DNA from: Bacillota bacterium
GTDB lineage: Bacteria > Bacillota > UBA4882 > UBA8346
Length of the DNA stretch: 64,000 bases
Direction of reading: 5' to 3'
Assembly: GCA_023402395.1 (NCBI GenBank)
Contig: JAEYGI010000022.1
Span: 1-64,000 of the forward strand
The translations under genes were made by a program, and so were the position numbers. The notes beneath the pieces were generated by a model. The model had not been told where the DNA came from. It made no database searches and saw only the letters and a list, made by a program, of their open reading frames with translations. The first letter of the stretch is position 1; every line of letters starts with the position of its first letter. Positions 26,155 through 33,688 of this stretch are shown here, in pieces.

Positions 26155-26517
26155 TTATTGCTCCCGTTCTTTCTTCCGGTACTTATCGATCACATAATTC
26201 TTGAGCAACTCGATCTCCTCCAGCGCTTCCTGGGGAAGATCGGCCGCCAGGTTGCCGGCTTGAGGGTAGGAGGCGACCGCGGCCGGCTTTCTGACCTTGG
26301 TCCGCCCCAGCAAGTAATCGACGGAAGTATCAAAAAAATCGGCCAGCTTGTTTAAGACCACCGGATCGGGCTGCCGTCGGCCTTGTTCGTAAAAGCCGTA
26401 AGCGGCGGGAGTGATCTCCAAATAACCGGCCAGCTCTTTTTGGAGTAGCCCTTTTTCTTCGCGTAACAACTTCAAACGCGCGGATAGTGTACTCTTTTCC
26501 ATATTCATGAATTTCAT
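26155..26517 (-). CDS. XRE family transcriptional regulator (repressor type)
   Basis: An N-terminal helix-turn-helix of the Cro/CI type (L-K-L-L-R-E-E-K-G, L-Q-K-E-L-A-G-Y-L, Y-G-F-Y-E-Q-G-R-R) is followed by a linker and a short charged C-terminal helix. About 120 residues. No ribosome site precedes any of three nearby ATGs (26517, 26508, 26502). A weak TTGTTG-18-TACATA promoter on this strand would place the mRNA start almost at ATG 26517, so the message may be leaderless. It is divergent from a second XRE gene, with palindromic sites between them, like a phage-type switch. Confidence 0.8.
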   Translation of the reverse strand: MKFMNMEKSTLSARLKLLREEKGLLQKELAGYLEITPAAYGFYEQGRRQPDPVVLNKLADFFDTSVDYLLGRTKVRKPAAVASYPQAGNLAADLPQEALEEIELLKNYVIDKYRKKEREQ

Positions 26518-26573
26518 TTTACTACAATATGTATTTTTTGAATAGGCAAAGCAACAAAATGTATATACAACAA

Positions 26574-26603
26574 TTGACAAACTACATTTTGTAGTGCTAT
26601 AAT
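26574..26603 (+). promoter_or_regulatory. Promoter with embedded palindromic operator
   Basis: Perfect TTGACA (26574-26579) and TATAAT (26598-26603) with 18-base spacing. ACTACATTTTGTAGT (26581-26595), a near-perfect palindrome, fills the spacer, so a bound repressor would block RNA polymerase. Related half-sites occur at about 26519-26533 (TACTACAATATGTA) and 26551-26570 (ACAAAATGTATATACA). Confidence 0.8.
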
Positions 26604-26673
26604 CCGAACTAAGTGTTATTAATCGATAAAATCAGATCGATTTTAATCTTGGCGGAACAGACGAGGTGAGAGT

Positions 26674-26889
26674 TTGAAACCGCGAAAATTGTTGAGGAAT
26701 TTACGGCTTGGCCGGAATTTGACTCAAGCCCAAATAGCCGCCGCGGTTTCGATCTCCCCCAGTTATTATGGGATGATTGAACGGGGGGAACGCAACCCTA
26801 CCCTGAAGGATGCCAAAAGATTGGCCGATTTTTTCGGAGTATCGATTGATCTTCTTTTTTTTGGCAATCCATCCTACAAATCGTATTAA
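26674..26889 (+). CDS. Small XRE family regulator
   Basis: The 71-residue protein is a single helix-turn-helix domain (L-T-Q-A-Q-I-A-A-A-V-S then Y-Y-G-M-I-E-R-G-E-R-N-P-T). It starts at TTG 26674 after GAGGTGAGAG. It lies downstream of the operator-bearing promoter and divergent from the larger XRE gene, in the position of a Cro or an activator of an excision or defence module. Nothing phage-like follows, however. Confidence 0.82.
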   Translation: MKPRKLLRNLRLGRNLTQAQIAAAVSISPSYYGMIERGERNPTLKDAKRLADFFGVSIDLLFFGNPSYKSY

Positions 26890-27046
26890 ATGCTTACTCA
26901 TAACGATCGGATTCCTAAAGTTTGATCTACACCCTGAGCTTCGTCCGGTTCCCGCCGTTTTGCGGAAGCGCCAAATTCTTTTGGCGTGGCGAGGTTTGAT
27001 TAGTTATTAAACGTCTTTCGCGAAAAATTCAAAGGAGGCCCATCCC

Positions 27047-27388
27047 ATGTCTCAACTCGATCTCCCCATTCCTCCCGATCCGGAACTCGCTCGGATCGAT
27101 CAATACCTGGACTATCTGGTCATGGAGCGAGTCGCCGAATATACCGAGAAAGTGACCGGCCACGATCCCGAGGTTCAAAGGATCCGCGCCGACTATGACA
27201 AGTTTCTGGCGATCCTCAGCAACTTGTTGACCATCCCCGGCGGAGATACGGTATTGAAGGCGATCGACGAGACTTGCGCGCACATCGAGACCCGTCTTCA
27301 GGAGCTTGCCTATAAACGGGGACTGTTGGACGGAGTAGAATTGGCCGGTATTCTGGACCGGATTAAGCGGGGTGGGAACCATTCATAA
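27047..27388 (+). CDS. Hypothetical protein of 113 residues
   Basis: Starts at ATG 27047 after AAAGGAGG, a strong ribosome site. The product is acidic, mainly helical, with no membrane segment or motif I recognise (opening M-S-Q-L-D-L-P-I-P-P-D-P-E-L, later A-Y-K-R-G-L-L-D-G-V-E-L). The pattern of a helical domain ending in Y-K-R-G-x-x-D-G resembles short helical proteins found beside regulators, without a function. It follows the small XRE gene by 157 bases. Confidence 0.7.
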   Translation: MSQLDLPIPPDPELARIDQYLDYLVMERVAEYTEKVTGHDPEVQRIRADYDKFLAILSNLLTIPGGDTVLKAIDETCAHIETRLQELAYKRGLLDGVELAGILDRIKRGGNHS

Positions 27389-27484
27389 CGGTAGGCCAGG
27401 ATTTTGGGGCGTGGAGCCTGTGCTCCGATATCGGGAATAAGGATGCTTCCTCTGTCATATGGTTATATGAGGGGAGGAGTCATT

Positions 27485-27817
27485 ATGGGAACAGCCGCTC
27501 CGGAAGCCCGGGTTTTGACCGCCGTTGCCTATCTCGTGTGGCCGGTTAGTTTGATATTGGTTCTGACCGGGCTTCGGAGAGACCGCTTTATCCGTTACCA
27601 CGGCTATCAGTCATTATTTCTGGGAATTGTCTGCTTCGTGGTTTATCTGGTGGTGGGGAGTTTTGTGCGGATCATTCCGGTGTTCGGAGAGATCATATTG
27701 CGAATCATGGTGCTGGGGTGGATCGTTTTTATCGTATTGCTCGCCATCCGGGCGCTACAGGGCGAGTATTTTAAAGTGCCGTTGATTTATGATCTCGCCG
27801 AAGGGATCATGGAATAA
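27485..27817 (+). CDS. DUF4870-like small membrane protein
   Basis: About 110 residues with three predicted hydrophobic segments and the family feature F-I-R-Y-H-G-Y-Q-S between the first and second. The opening A-P-E-A-R-V-L-T-A-V-A-Y and closing short polar tail also fit DUF4870/Tic20-like proteins. ATG 27485 is chosen because GGGGAGGAG lies 6 bases upstream; the frame continues further left without support. Function unknown. Confidence 0.7.
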   Translation: MGTAAPEARVLTAVAYLVWPVSLILVLTGLRRDRFIRYHGYQSLFLGIVCFVVYLVVGSFVRIIPVFGEIILRIMVLGWIVFIVLLAIRALQGEYFKVPLIYDLAEGIME

Positions 27818-27855
27818 AAATCGGTAAAGTTTTTGAAGTTTTTTACAGGAATTTA

Positions 27856-29085
27856 ATGGGATCCGCCGAATTAATAGGCATGGATCTTTTTTGTTTGCAA
27901 TGGATTCGATGGGTGATACCGGTGATTTTGATCGGCCTTCAAATGACGGGGTGCCTGTCCAAGCCCGAACCCCGGAACGGGGACTTTTCGGTCCAAATCA
28001 TTGATTCCAAGACCGGGGAGCCGGTTCCGGGAGTGGACGTATCCTTCGGAAACTACCGGCTGCGCAGCGACGACAAAGGTTGTTTTTACATCGTCGATTT
28101 GGACCCCGGCACCTATCAACTGCGACTGGAACGGCCCTGGTACCAGACGCAAACCTATCAAGTGGAATATGTCGGCCAGCCGAAACGGTTCAGCGCGGCG
28201 CTGACCCCGGAGGAAACCCTTACCGGATCCTTGGCTTACACCGTCAATAGCAGCAATACTTCGAACCGTGACATCTTCCGCTTGGATCTGGCTTCCCGTT
28301 CCGTAACTCGATTGACGGATTGGGCATCCCGGGAAGCCAATCCAGCCCGGTTCACGGAGACGAAAATGCTGTTTGATTCGGATCGGGGCTCGGCCAATGG
28401 CCAGCAGAGCATCTTTAGCCTTGAGGCGATGTTTCCCGGCGGAGGATCAGAATTGGTGTACAGCGGTAGTGGTAATAATGAACATCCTTCGGCCAGTGAT
28501 GATGGCAGAGTAATGGCCTTTAAATCCGGGGACCAGATCATGATCCGGTGCGATGGAGTCTTGAAGACTGGTTTCAGCGGGCGCGGCGAGCCGGCCGTCA
28601 GCCCCGATGGGAAAAAGCTGGCCTTTATTCATGGCAATTACCAGTTGAAGGTGATAATCAGTGAAACGGATCCCGGCGCTTTCACCAAAACGATCCCAGT
28701 GACGCTTCCCTTTGAACGGGTGAATCATCCCTGCTGGAGTTCGGATAGTAAACAGCTCGCTTTTGATGCTTGGAATACCAATGGCCCCCGTTACATTTAC
28801 GTCATCTCCCTGTCCGAACCGAACCGGTACCAACGGGTGACCGGCGATTATCGGCCCGGACTCGCCGATCACCAGCATCCGTGCTGGTACCGGTCGAAGC
28901 GCGCCGCAATCGATGCGGACCTGATTTTTTTCAGCGCACCGATCGCCTACAGTTCCCGAAGAGATATTTACTGTGTGAAAGTGCCGCAGGATTCCACTGA
29001 GATCCAGAATAACGACTGGCTCATGGTCAGCAAGGGTTCGGGAAGTAAGGAACAGCCCGCTTGGGTGGGGCCGGTATCAAAATGA
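27856..29085 (+). CDS. Lipoprotein with carboxypeptidase-regulatory-like domain and TolB-like propeller
   Basis: A 409-residue exported protein. The hydrophobic start ends in L-Q-M-T-G-C (Cys 33), a plausible though imperfect lipobox. Residues about 43-95 form a CarboxypepD_reg-like beta-sandwich (D-S-K-T-G-E-P-V-P-G-V, D-P-G-T-Y-Q-L-R-L). The rest has repeated PD40/TolB-type blades, such as A-V-S-P-D-G-K-K-L-A-F and C-W-S-S-D-S-K-Q-L-A-F-D. Such proteins often bind other envelope proteins or saccharides. No peptidase motif is seen. It stands between the DUF4870-like gene and a 320-base gap. Confidence 0.75.
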   Translation: MGSAELIGMDLFCLQWIRWVIPVILIGLQMTGCLSKPEPRNGDFSVQIIDSKTGEPVPGVDVSFGNYRLRSDDKGCFYIVDLDPGTYQLRLERPWYQTQTYQVEYVGQPKRFSAALTPEETLTGSLAYTVNSSNTSNRDIFRLDLASRSVTRLTDWASREANPARFTETKMLFDSDRGSANGQQSIFSLEAMFPGGGSELVYSGSGNNEHPSASDDGRVMAFKSGDQIMIRCDGVLKTGFSGRGEPAVSPDGKKLAFIHGNYQLKVIISETDPGAFTKTIPVTLPFERVNHPCWSSDSKQLAFDAWNTNGPRYIYVISLSEPNRYQRVTGDYRPGLADHQHPCWYRSKRAAIDADLIFFSAPIAYSSRRDIYCVKVPQDSTEIQNNDWLMVSKGSGSKEQPAWVGPVSK

Positions 29086-29404
29086 TTATGATGGGCTAAG
29101 CCGTGCCGGATTGCTTGTTATGCTTGTAAAGCCGGCGAATCACGTCACGCAGGAAAAATCCGCCGGTGGAATCGGCCGGTATTTTCGCTTATAATCTTCT
29201 TTAAGTCCCGGTGAACGCAATCTGCCGGAAAGCAGTAAAAGCACTGCGGCGTTGGGGCCGGGCCCCGGACTGTGGCCACCCGAACGGGGAATTTCCAGAT
29301 AATTTAGTATCTTTTTTCTGAAATCCCAGATAAATTTGAGGTGATTTCCGAAAAGCGAAAGGATTTTGGTTGCGAATTGTGGAATCACTACCCAAAAAAG
29401 ATGG
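29086..29404. other. Intergenic region with GC-rich foldable segment
   Basis: A TATAAT at about 29189 precedes a GC-rich stretch (29203-29290) that can fold: AGTCCCGG near 29213 with CCGGACT near 29268, and GCAGT-AAAAGC-ACTGC inside. No known riboswitch consensus matches. Open frames on the minus strand lack ribosome sites. It may be the leader of the DUF4321-maf transcript. Confidence 0.35.
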
Positions 29405-29671
29405 ATGGTGACCCGTTTGAGCCGTTCCGGGCATGCTCACTGGCTGGTTTTGGTTATCCTGTTATTAATCGGCTTCATTTTTGGGACGATTATGGGGGAG
29501 ATCTTGAGGCCCTATCTTCCGTTCATGGCAATCGGCGCCTCGGCCAATATGAACCCGCAGACCTTTCGGCTGGCCGATGCTTTCTGGTTAACCTTCGGAT
29601 TTAAGGTAAACTTAAATCTGGCGACCATTCTGGGAGTCGCCTTGTCATTCTTGATTTACCGGCGGTTGTAA
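29405..29671 (+). CDS. DUF4321 membrane protein
   Basis: An 88-residue protein with two hydrophobic segments (about 12-32 and 61-86), matching DUF4321: G-E-I-L-R-P-Y-L-P between segments, F-G-F-K-V-N-L-N-L near the second, and a terminal Y-R-R-L. This family is usually found directly before maf in Firmicutes, as here (2-base gap). ATG 29405 is the most likely start, though its ribosome site is weak. Function unknown. Confidence 0.78.
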   Translation: MVTRLSRSGHAHWLVLVILLLIGFIFGTIMGEILRPYLPFMAIGASANMNPQTFRLADAFWLTFGFKVNLNLATILGVALSFLIYRRL

Positions 29672-29673
29672 CC

Positions 29674-30255
29674 ATGGGCGGATCATTGATTTTGGCCTCG
29701 GCATCGCCCCGGCGGGCCGAATTATTGAAACAGCTTGGCCTGGAGTTTACGATCATTGCCAGCCATTTTCCGGAAGACCCGCCCGGACCCGCGGACCTTC
29801 CCGCGGAGTACGTGGCGCGGCTGGCCCGTTTCAAAGCCGAGCGGGTGGTCCAAACCATCGACGCCGGTGTTGTAATTGGCGCCGATACAGTCGTGGTGCT
29901 GGAAGACGAGATCCTGGGCAAGCCGGATGGAGCCGACGGCGCCGAAATGATGTTATCCCGGCTGAGCGGCAAGGAACATTCGGTATATACCGGAGTGGCC
30001 TTGATTGGGCGGCCCGGCGGCCAAAGCCGGGTTTTGGTCGAGGAAACGCGTGTCCGGTTTCGCGAGCTGACCCGCAGGGAGATTGAGGCCTACGTGGCCA
30101 CCGGCGAACCGCTGGATAAAGCCGGAGCTTATGGGATTCAAGGCAAGGGCGCTATCTTAGTGGAGAGTATTTCCGGCTGCTATTTCAATGTGGTGGGATT
30201 GCCGATTGGCCGACTGGCGACGGTTTTACCCCGGTTCGGGGTTTCCGTTTGGTGA
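29674..30255 (+). CDS. maf: Maf-like nucleoside triphosphate pyrophosphatase
   Basis: The 193-residue protein hydrolyses non-canonical or pyrimidine nucleoside triphosphates (dTTP, UTP) and has been linked to septum inhibition. The N-terminal L-A-S-A-S-P-R-R-A-E-L-L, the central G-A-D-T-V-V and the G-K-P motif are intact. It follows DUF4321 and precedes radC, a common Firmicute order before mreB. Confidence 0.92.
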   Translation: MGGSLILASASPRRAELLKQLGLEFTIIASHFPEDPPGPADLPAEYVARLARFKAERVVQTIDAGVVIGADTVVVLEDEILGKPDGADGAEMMLSRLSGKEHSVYTGVALIGRPGGQSRVLVEETRVRFRELTRREIEAYVATGEPLDKAGAYGIQGKGAILVESISGCYFNVVGLPIGRLATVLPRFGVSVW

Positions 30256-30264
30256 GGTGATCTG

Positions 30265-30954
30265 TTGGAAAACCGACCGACCATCAAAGACTTGCCTTTG
30301 GAGGAGCGACCGCGGGAGCGGTTGATCCATAACGGTCCGGAGCACTTGTCAGCGGCGGAGCTGCTCGCCATCATTTTACGCACTGGTTCGGCCCGTCGTA
30401 CCGCCATCAACCTAGCGGAGGAGTTGATCGCCACCTATAAGGATTTGCGTGGTTTAGCCAAGGCTTCGGTCGCGGAGATCGCCGCCTGTTATGGAATTGG
30501 CCCTGCCAAGGCCGTCCAGTTAAAAGCTGCGTTTGAACTCGGCCGAAGGGTGCTTACCAGCAATCCGGTGCAACAACCCTTGATTCGGAACCCGCAGGAT
30601 GTATTTGAGTTATTGAAAGCCGGCTTTCAGGATCTGGACCGGGAACATTTCAAAGTGGTTCATTTAAACACGAAAAACCAGGTATTAAAGGTTGAAACTA
30701 CTGCCATCGGAATACTCAGTTCCTCTCCGGTTCACCCGCGGGAGGTTTTTAAAGAAGCCGTCAGGATGAGCAGCGCCGGAGTTGTGCTGGCCCATAATCA
30801 TCCCAGCGGCGATCCGTCTCCAAGCAAGGATGACCTGCTGCTTACCGCCAGACTGCGGGAAGCCGGGGAGATTTTAGGGATTTCTGTTATTGATCATGTT
30901 ATCATCGGCGATAATAGATTCATCAGTCTCAAAGAACGCGGCCATCTTGCGTAA
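30265..30954 (+). CDS. radC: RadC family protein (JAB/MPN metalloprotease fold)
   Basis: A 229-residue protein with helix-hairpin-helix-like N-terminal half and the C-terminal JAB1/MPN domain. The metal site HNHPSGDPSPSKDD near residues 177-190 is complete. TTG 30265 follows GAGGTGAT. Historic links to DNA repair are not well supported in general; the biochemical role is open. It is part of the maf-radC-mreB set. Confidence 0.92.
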   Translation: MENRPTIKDLPLEERPRERLIHNGPEHLSAAELLAIILRTGSARRTAINLAEELIATYKDLRGLAKASVAEIAACYGIGPAKAVQLKAAFELGRRVLTSNPVQQPLIRNPQDVFELLKAGFQDLDREHFKVVHLNTKNQVLKVETTAIGILSSSPVHPREVFKEAVRMSSAGVVLAHNHPSGDPSPSKDDLLLTARLREAGEILGISVIDHVIIGDNRFISLKERGHLA

Positions 30955-31014
30955 AGAGAACAGATCGGATACATAACTCGCCTACAATATTGAATAAGAT
31001 CTGGAGGAACATCA

Positions 31015-32055
31015 ATGTTTAAATCGATTTTAGGCCGTTTCGCCAAAGATATGGGAATTGACCTCGGTACCGCCAACACGCTGGTTTACGTTCAGGGCCG
31101 GGGAATTGTTTTACAGGAACCGACCGTGGTTGCCATTGAGAAAGATACCAATAATATTTTCGCAGTCGGCACCGAAGCCAAACAGATGGTTGGCAGAACT
31201 CCCGGAAACATTATCGCCGTCCGTCCCATGAAAGACGGCGTTATCGCCGATTTTGACGTAACCGAGAAGATGTTGCACTATTTTATCAGCAAGGCCGGCA
31301 AAAACATCGGCCTACTCTCGCCGCGGGTGATCATTGGCGTCCCTTCCGGAGTGACCGAAGTGGAAAAACGGGCGGTCATGGATGCCGGATTGCAAGCCGG
31401 GGCCAGGGAAGTCTTTTTGATTGAAGAACCAATGGCTGCGGCCATCGGCGCCGGACTTCAGGTCGAAGAGCCGACCGGAAGCCTGATCGTTGACATCGGA
31501 GGCGGAACGACGGAAGTCGCCGTCATTTCGCTCGGCGGGATCGTCTCCAGCCGCTCGATCCGGATCGCGGGAGATGAGATGAATGAGGCCATCGGGCATT
31601 ATATCAAGCGTCATTATAATTTGATGGTCGGCGAACGGACCGCTGAAGACATTAAGCGCGCCATCGGCTCGGCTTATCCGGTCGGCCCGGAACAGAACCT
31701 GGAAGTGCGGGGCCGCGATCTGTTGACCGGTTTGCCGAAGACGATCACCATCACCAGTAACGAAGTCCGTGAAGCACTGACTGAACCGGTTTCGGGAATT
31801 GTTGAGGCGGTCAAGATGACGCTGGAGAAGACCCCGCCGGAACTGGCGGCCGACATTCTTGACAAAGGAATCGTAATGGCTGGCGGCAGCTCATTGTTGC
31901 GGGGCATTGATCGTTTGCTGATGGAAGAGACCGGCATGCCGGTCCAGATTGCCGAAGACCCGTTGACTTGCGTGGCTAGGGGAACCGGTTTGGCTCTGGA
32001 GCGTAATTATCATGATATGAAGCGGGTATTGATCTCCAACCGGAAGATGGCCTGA
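31015..32055 (+). CDS. mreB: Rod-shape determining protein MreB
   Basis: The 346-residue bacterial actin forms membrane-associated filaments that guide lateral wall synthesis. The phosphate-1 loop I-D-L-G-T-A-N-T is near residue 15, and the phosphate-2 region D-I-G-G-G-T-T-E near 160. CTGGAGG precedes ATG. The usual mreCD follows, but only after a 250-base gap with two hairpin elements. Confidence 0.96.
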   Translation: MFKSILGRFAKDMGIDLGTANTLVYVQGRGIVLQEPTVVAIEKDTNNIFAVGTEAKQMVGRTPGNIIAVRPMKDGVIADFDVTEKMLHYFISKAGKNIGLLSPRVIIGVPSGVTEVEKRAVMDAGLQAGAREVFLIEEPMAAAIGAGLQVEEPTGSLIVDIGGGTTEVAVISLGGIVSSRSIRIAGDEMNEAIGHYIKRHYNLMVGERTAEDIKRAIGSAYPVGPEQNLEVRGRDLLTGLPKTITITSNEVREALTEPVSGIVEAVKMTLEKTPPELAADILDKGIVMAGGSSLLRGIDRLLMEETGMPVQIAEDPLTCVARGTGLALERNYHDMKRVLISNRKMA

Positions 32056-32119
32056 TTCTATGAAGTATGGATGGAAAAGGGCGTATCACTGTATTTACTT
32101 CAATTTATGAATCAAGGAA

Positions 32120-32165
32120 ATATGTCGCAATTTGTCTGGGCGTTCAAAAACTTATTGCGACATAT
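32120..32165. repeat. mreB-mreC intergenic hairpin, copy 1
   Basis: ATATGTCGCAA (32120-32130) pairs exactly with TTGCGACATAT (32155-32165), an 11-bp stem. Partly similar bases (cttattgc at the right arm) are shared with copy 2 at 32243-32287, 123 bp downstream. Confidence 0.9.
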
Positions 32166-32242
32166 ATAGCTAGAAAAGTTCGATTCGCGTTCATGTCCCA
32201 TAACCGGCCGTGAATGGCGAAAGCATCGGATAAGCAAGGTAA

Positions 32243-32287
32243 ATATGTCGCAACGGATAGGCGCCTAAGCAACTTATTGCGGCATAT
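32243..32287. repeat. mreB-mreC intergenic hairpin, copy 2
   Basis: ATATGTCGCAA (32243-32253) pairs with TTGCGGCATAT (32277-32287), one G:T-type difference from copy 1. It ends 4 bases before the GAAGGGTG ribosome site of mreC, so folding could influence translation start. Confidence 0.88.
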
Positions 32288-32303
32288 ACAGAAGGGTGAC
32301 CGT

Positions 32304-33173
32304 ATGTTGCACTTATTCGCGGACCGTCGTTATTTGATTGTGGCGATGATCATCCTGATCATCACCTGGGGAATGTTTGTCACTTCCAGGGAACGGGCCG
32401 GAGAGGGGAAGATCGAATATTTCTTTAATACGGCCATGACTCCGTTGGAAAGCATCTTTAACAATATCGGAGGCTTCATCAACGACAGTTGGATCACCAT
32501 TACCCGGCTGGGGCAGTTAAAATCCGAGAACGACCGGCTTCACTCCGAATTAAGCCGGTTGAAGGCGCGGCAACCTGAACTGCTGGCCTTGCGGGAAGAG
32601 AACCGCCGGTTGCGCGAGGCCTTGAACTTTCAGGCGTCACAGCCTCATGAACTGGTAGCGGCAGAAACGATCGCCACCAACCCGAGCAACTGGAACCGTA
32701 CTTTGATCATTAATAAGGGGCGTGATTCGGGGATTCAACGAAACATGGCCGTGATCAGCCCCGGTGGAATTGTGGGCCGGATTGGCGAAGTCCGGGCCAA
32801 TACCGCCGAAGTGATTTTGCTCACGGATCCCCGGGAAGGCAACTATATCGGAGGCGTTGTCAACCGGACCAAAGATATGGTGATTGTCACCGGCGGCGGT
32901 TATTTTCAAGGGGAATGCACCGTGAAACCGGCGGTTGACAGTTACTTCATCAATCTCAAGAAAGGTGACTTGATTCGCACCGCCGAGACCAGCGAGATAT
33001 TTCCCAGAGGGATTCCCATCGGCCGGATAGTGAAAGTGAGCAAAGGAGCCAACAACTTGGTCAGCAAGGCGACGCTCAAGCCGGTTGTGAAACTGGGAAG
33101 ACTGGAAATGATCTACGTGATTAAAACCAAAAAGGATCCGCCGGTTACTCCCGGTTCCGCAGGGGGCCAATGA
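32304..33173 (+). CDS. mreC: Rod-shape determining protein MreC
   Basis: A 289-residue bitopic protein linking MreB to the wall synthesis complex. It has a short cytoplasmic N-terminus, one membrane helix (about 10-28), a coiled coil (about 70-105) and the beta-rich C-terminal region. ATG 32304 has GAAGGGTG upstream; the frame is open further left through the hairpin element but lacks a ribosome site there. It overlaps mreD by 4 bases. Confidence 0.92.
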   Translation: MLHLFADRRYLIVAMIILIITWGMFVTSRERAGEGKIEYFFNTAMTPLESIFNNIGGFINDSWITITRLGQLKSENDRLHSELSRLKARQPELLALREENRRLREALNFQASQPHELVAAETIATNPSNWNRTLIINKGRDSGIQRNMAVISPGGIVGRIGEVRANTAEVILLTDPREGNYIGGVVNRTKDMVIVTGGGYFQGECTVKPAVDSYFINLKKGDLIRTAETSEIFPRGIPIGRIVKVSKGANNLVSKATLKPVVKLGRLEMIYVIKTKKDPPVTPGSAGGQ

Positions 33174-33676
33174 TGCGATTTTGGGTTTTGACCATTGGTG
33201 TGATTTTGGGGGTTGCCATCCAAGCCACTTGGCTGGCGGGCCTGAATTTGCCAGGACAGGTGATCCCCGATCTGGTGTTGATCATGGTGATCTCCTACGG
33301 ACTGCTGAGAGGACCTGATGAGGGGCTTCTTTTTGGGCTATTGTCCGGTTTTTTTTTGAACCTGCTGTCCGGCGGGATCATCGGAATTGAAGCCTTGTCG
33401 AAGATGATGGCGGGTTACAGCGCGGGACTGCTTGAAAAGAATATTTTCAAGGACAATTTATTGGTTCCGGTCATCGCCGTATTTTTGGGAACGGTAATTT
33501 TTGATTCCGTTTCCTTGTTGATGTACATTGCCTTTAAAGCCAATTACAACTTCTGGGGCGCCATGCTCACCACGGTATTGCCGCAGGCTTTATACAGTTC
33601 GGTGCTGGCGCCGTTGATCTACTATCTTATGTTGAGGTTGGAACGCTTTTTGGCTGAGCGGAGCAATTCATTTTAG
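33170..33676 (+). CDS. mreD: Rod-shape determining protein MreD
   Basis: A 168-residue protein with five to six predicted membrane helices, typical of MreD. The short P-D-L-V-L-I motif after the first helix is family-like. It overlaps mreC and precedes the PBP2 gene by 12 bases, so the three are co-translated. Confidence 0.9.
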   Translation: MMRFWVLTIGVILGVAIQATWLAGLNLPGQVIPDLVLIMVISYGLLRGPDEGLLFGLLSGFFLNLLSGGIIGIEALSKMMAGYSAGLLEKNIFKDNLLVPVIAVFLGTVIFDSVSLLMYIAFKANYNFWGAMLTTVLPQALYSSVLAPLIYYLMLRLERFLAERSNSF

Positions 33677-33688
33677 CGGGGGCTTTTC

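Noticed and set aside
29203..29290. Cobalamin or c-di-GMP riboswitch
   Set aside because: Conserved core words of these classes are missing on both strands.
29140..29440. Minus-strand frames in the gap before DUF4321
   Set aside because: Low-complexity Pro/Gly-rich translations without ribosome sites; the region looks like a leader.
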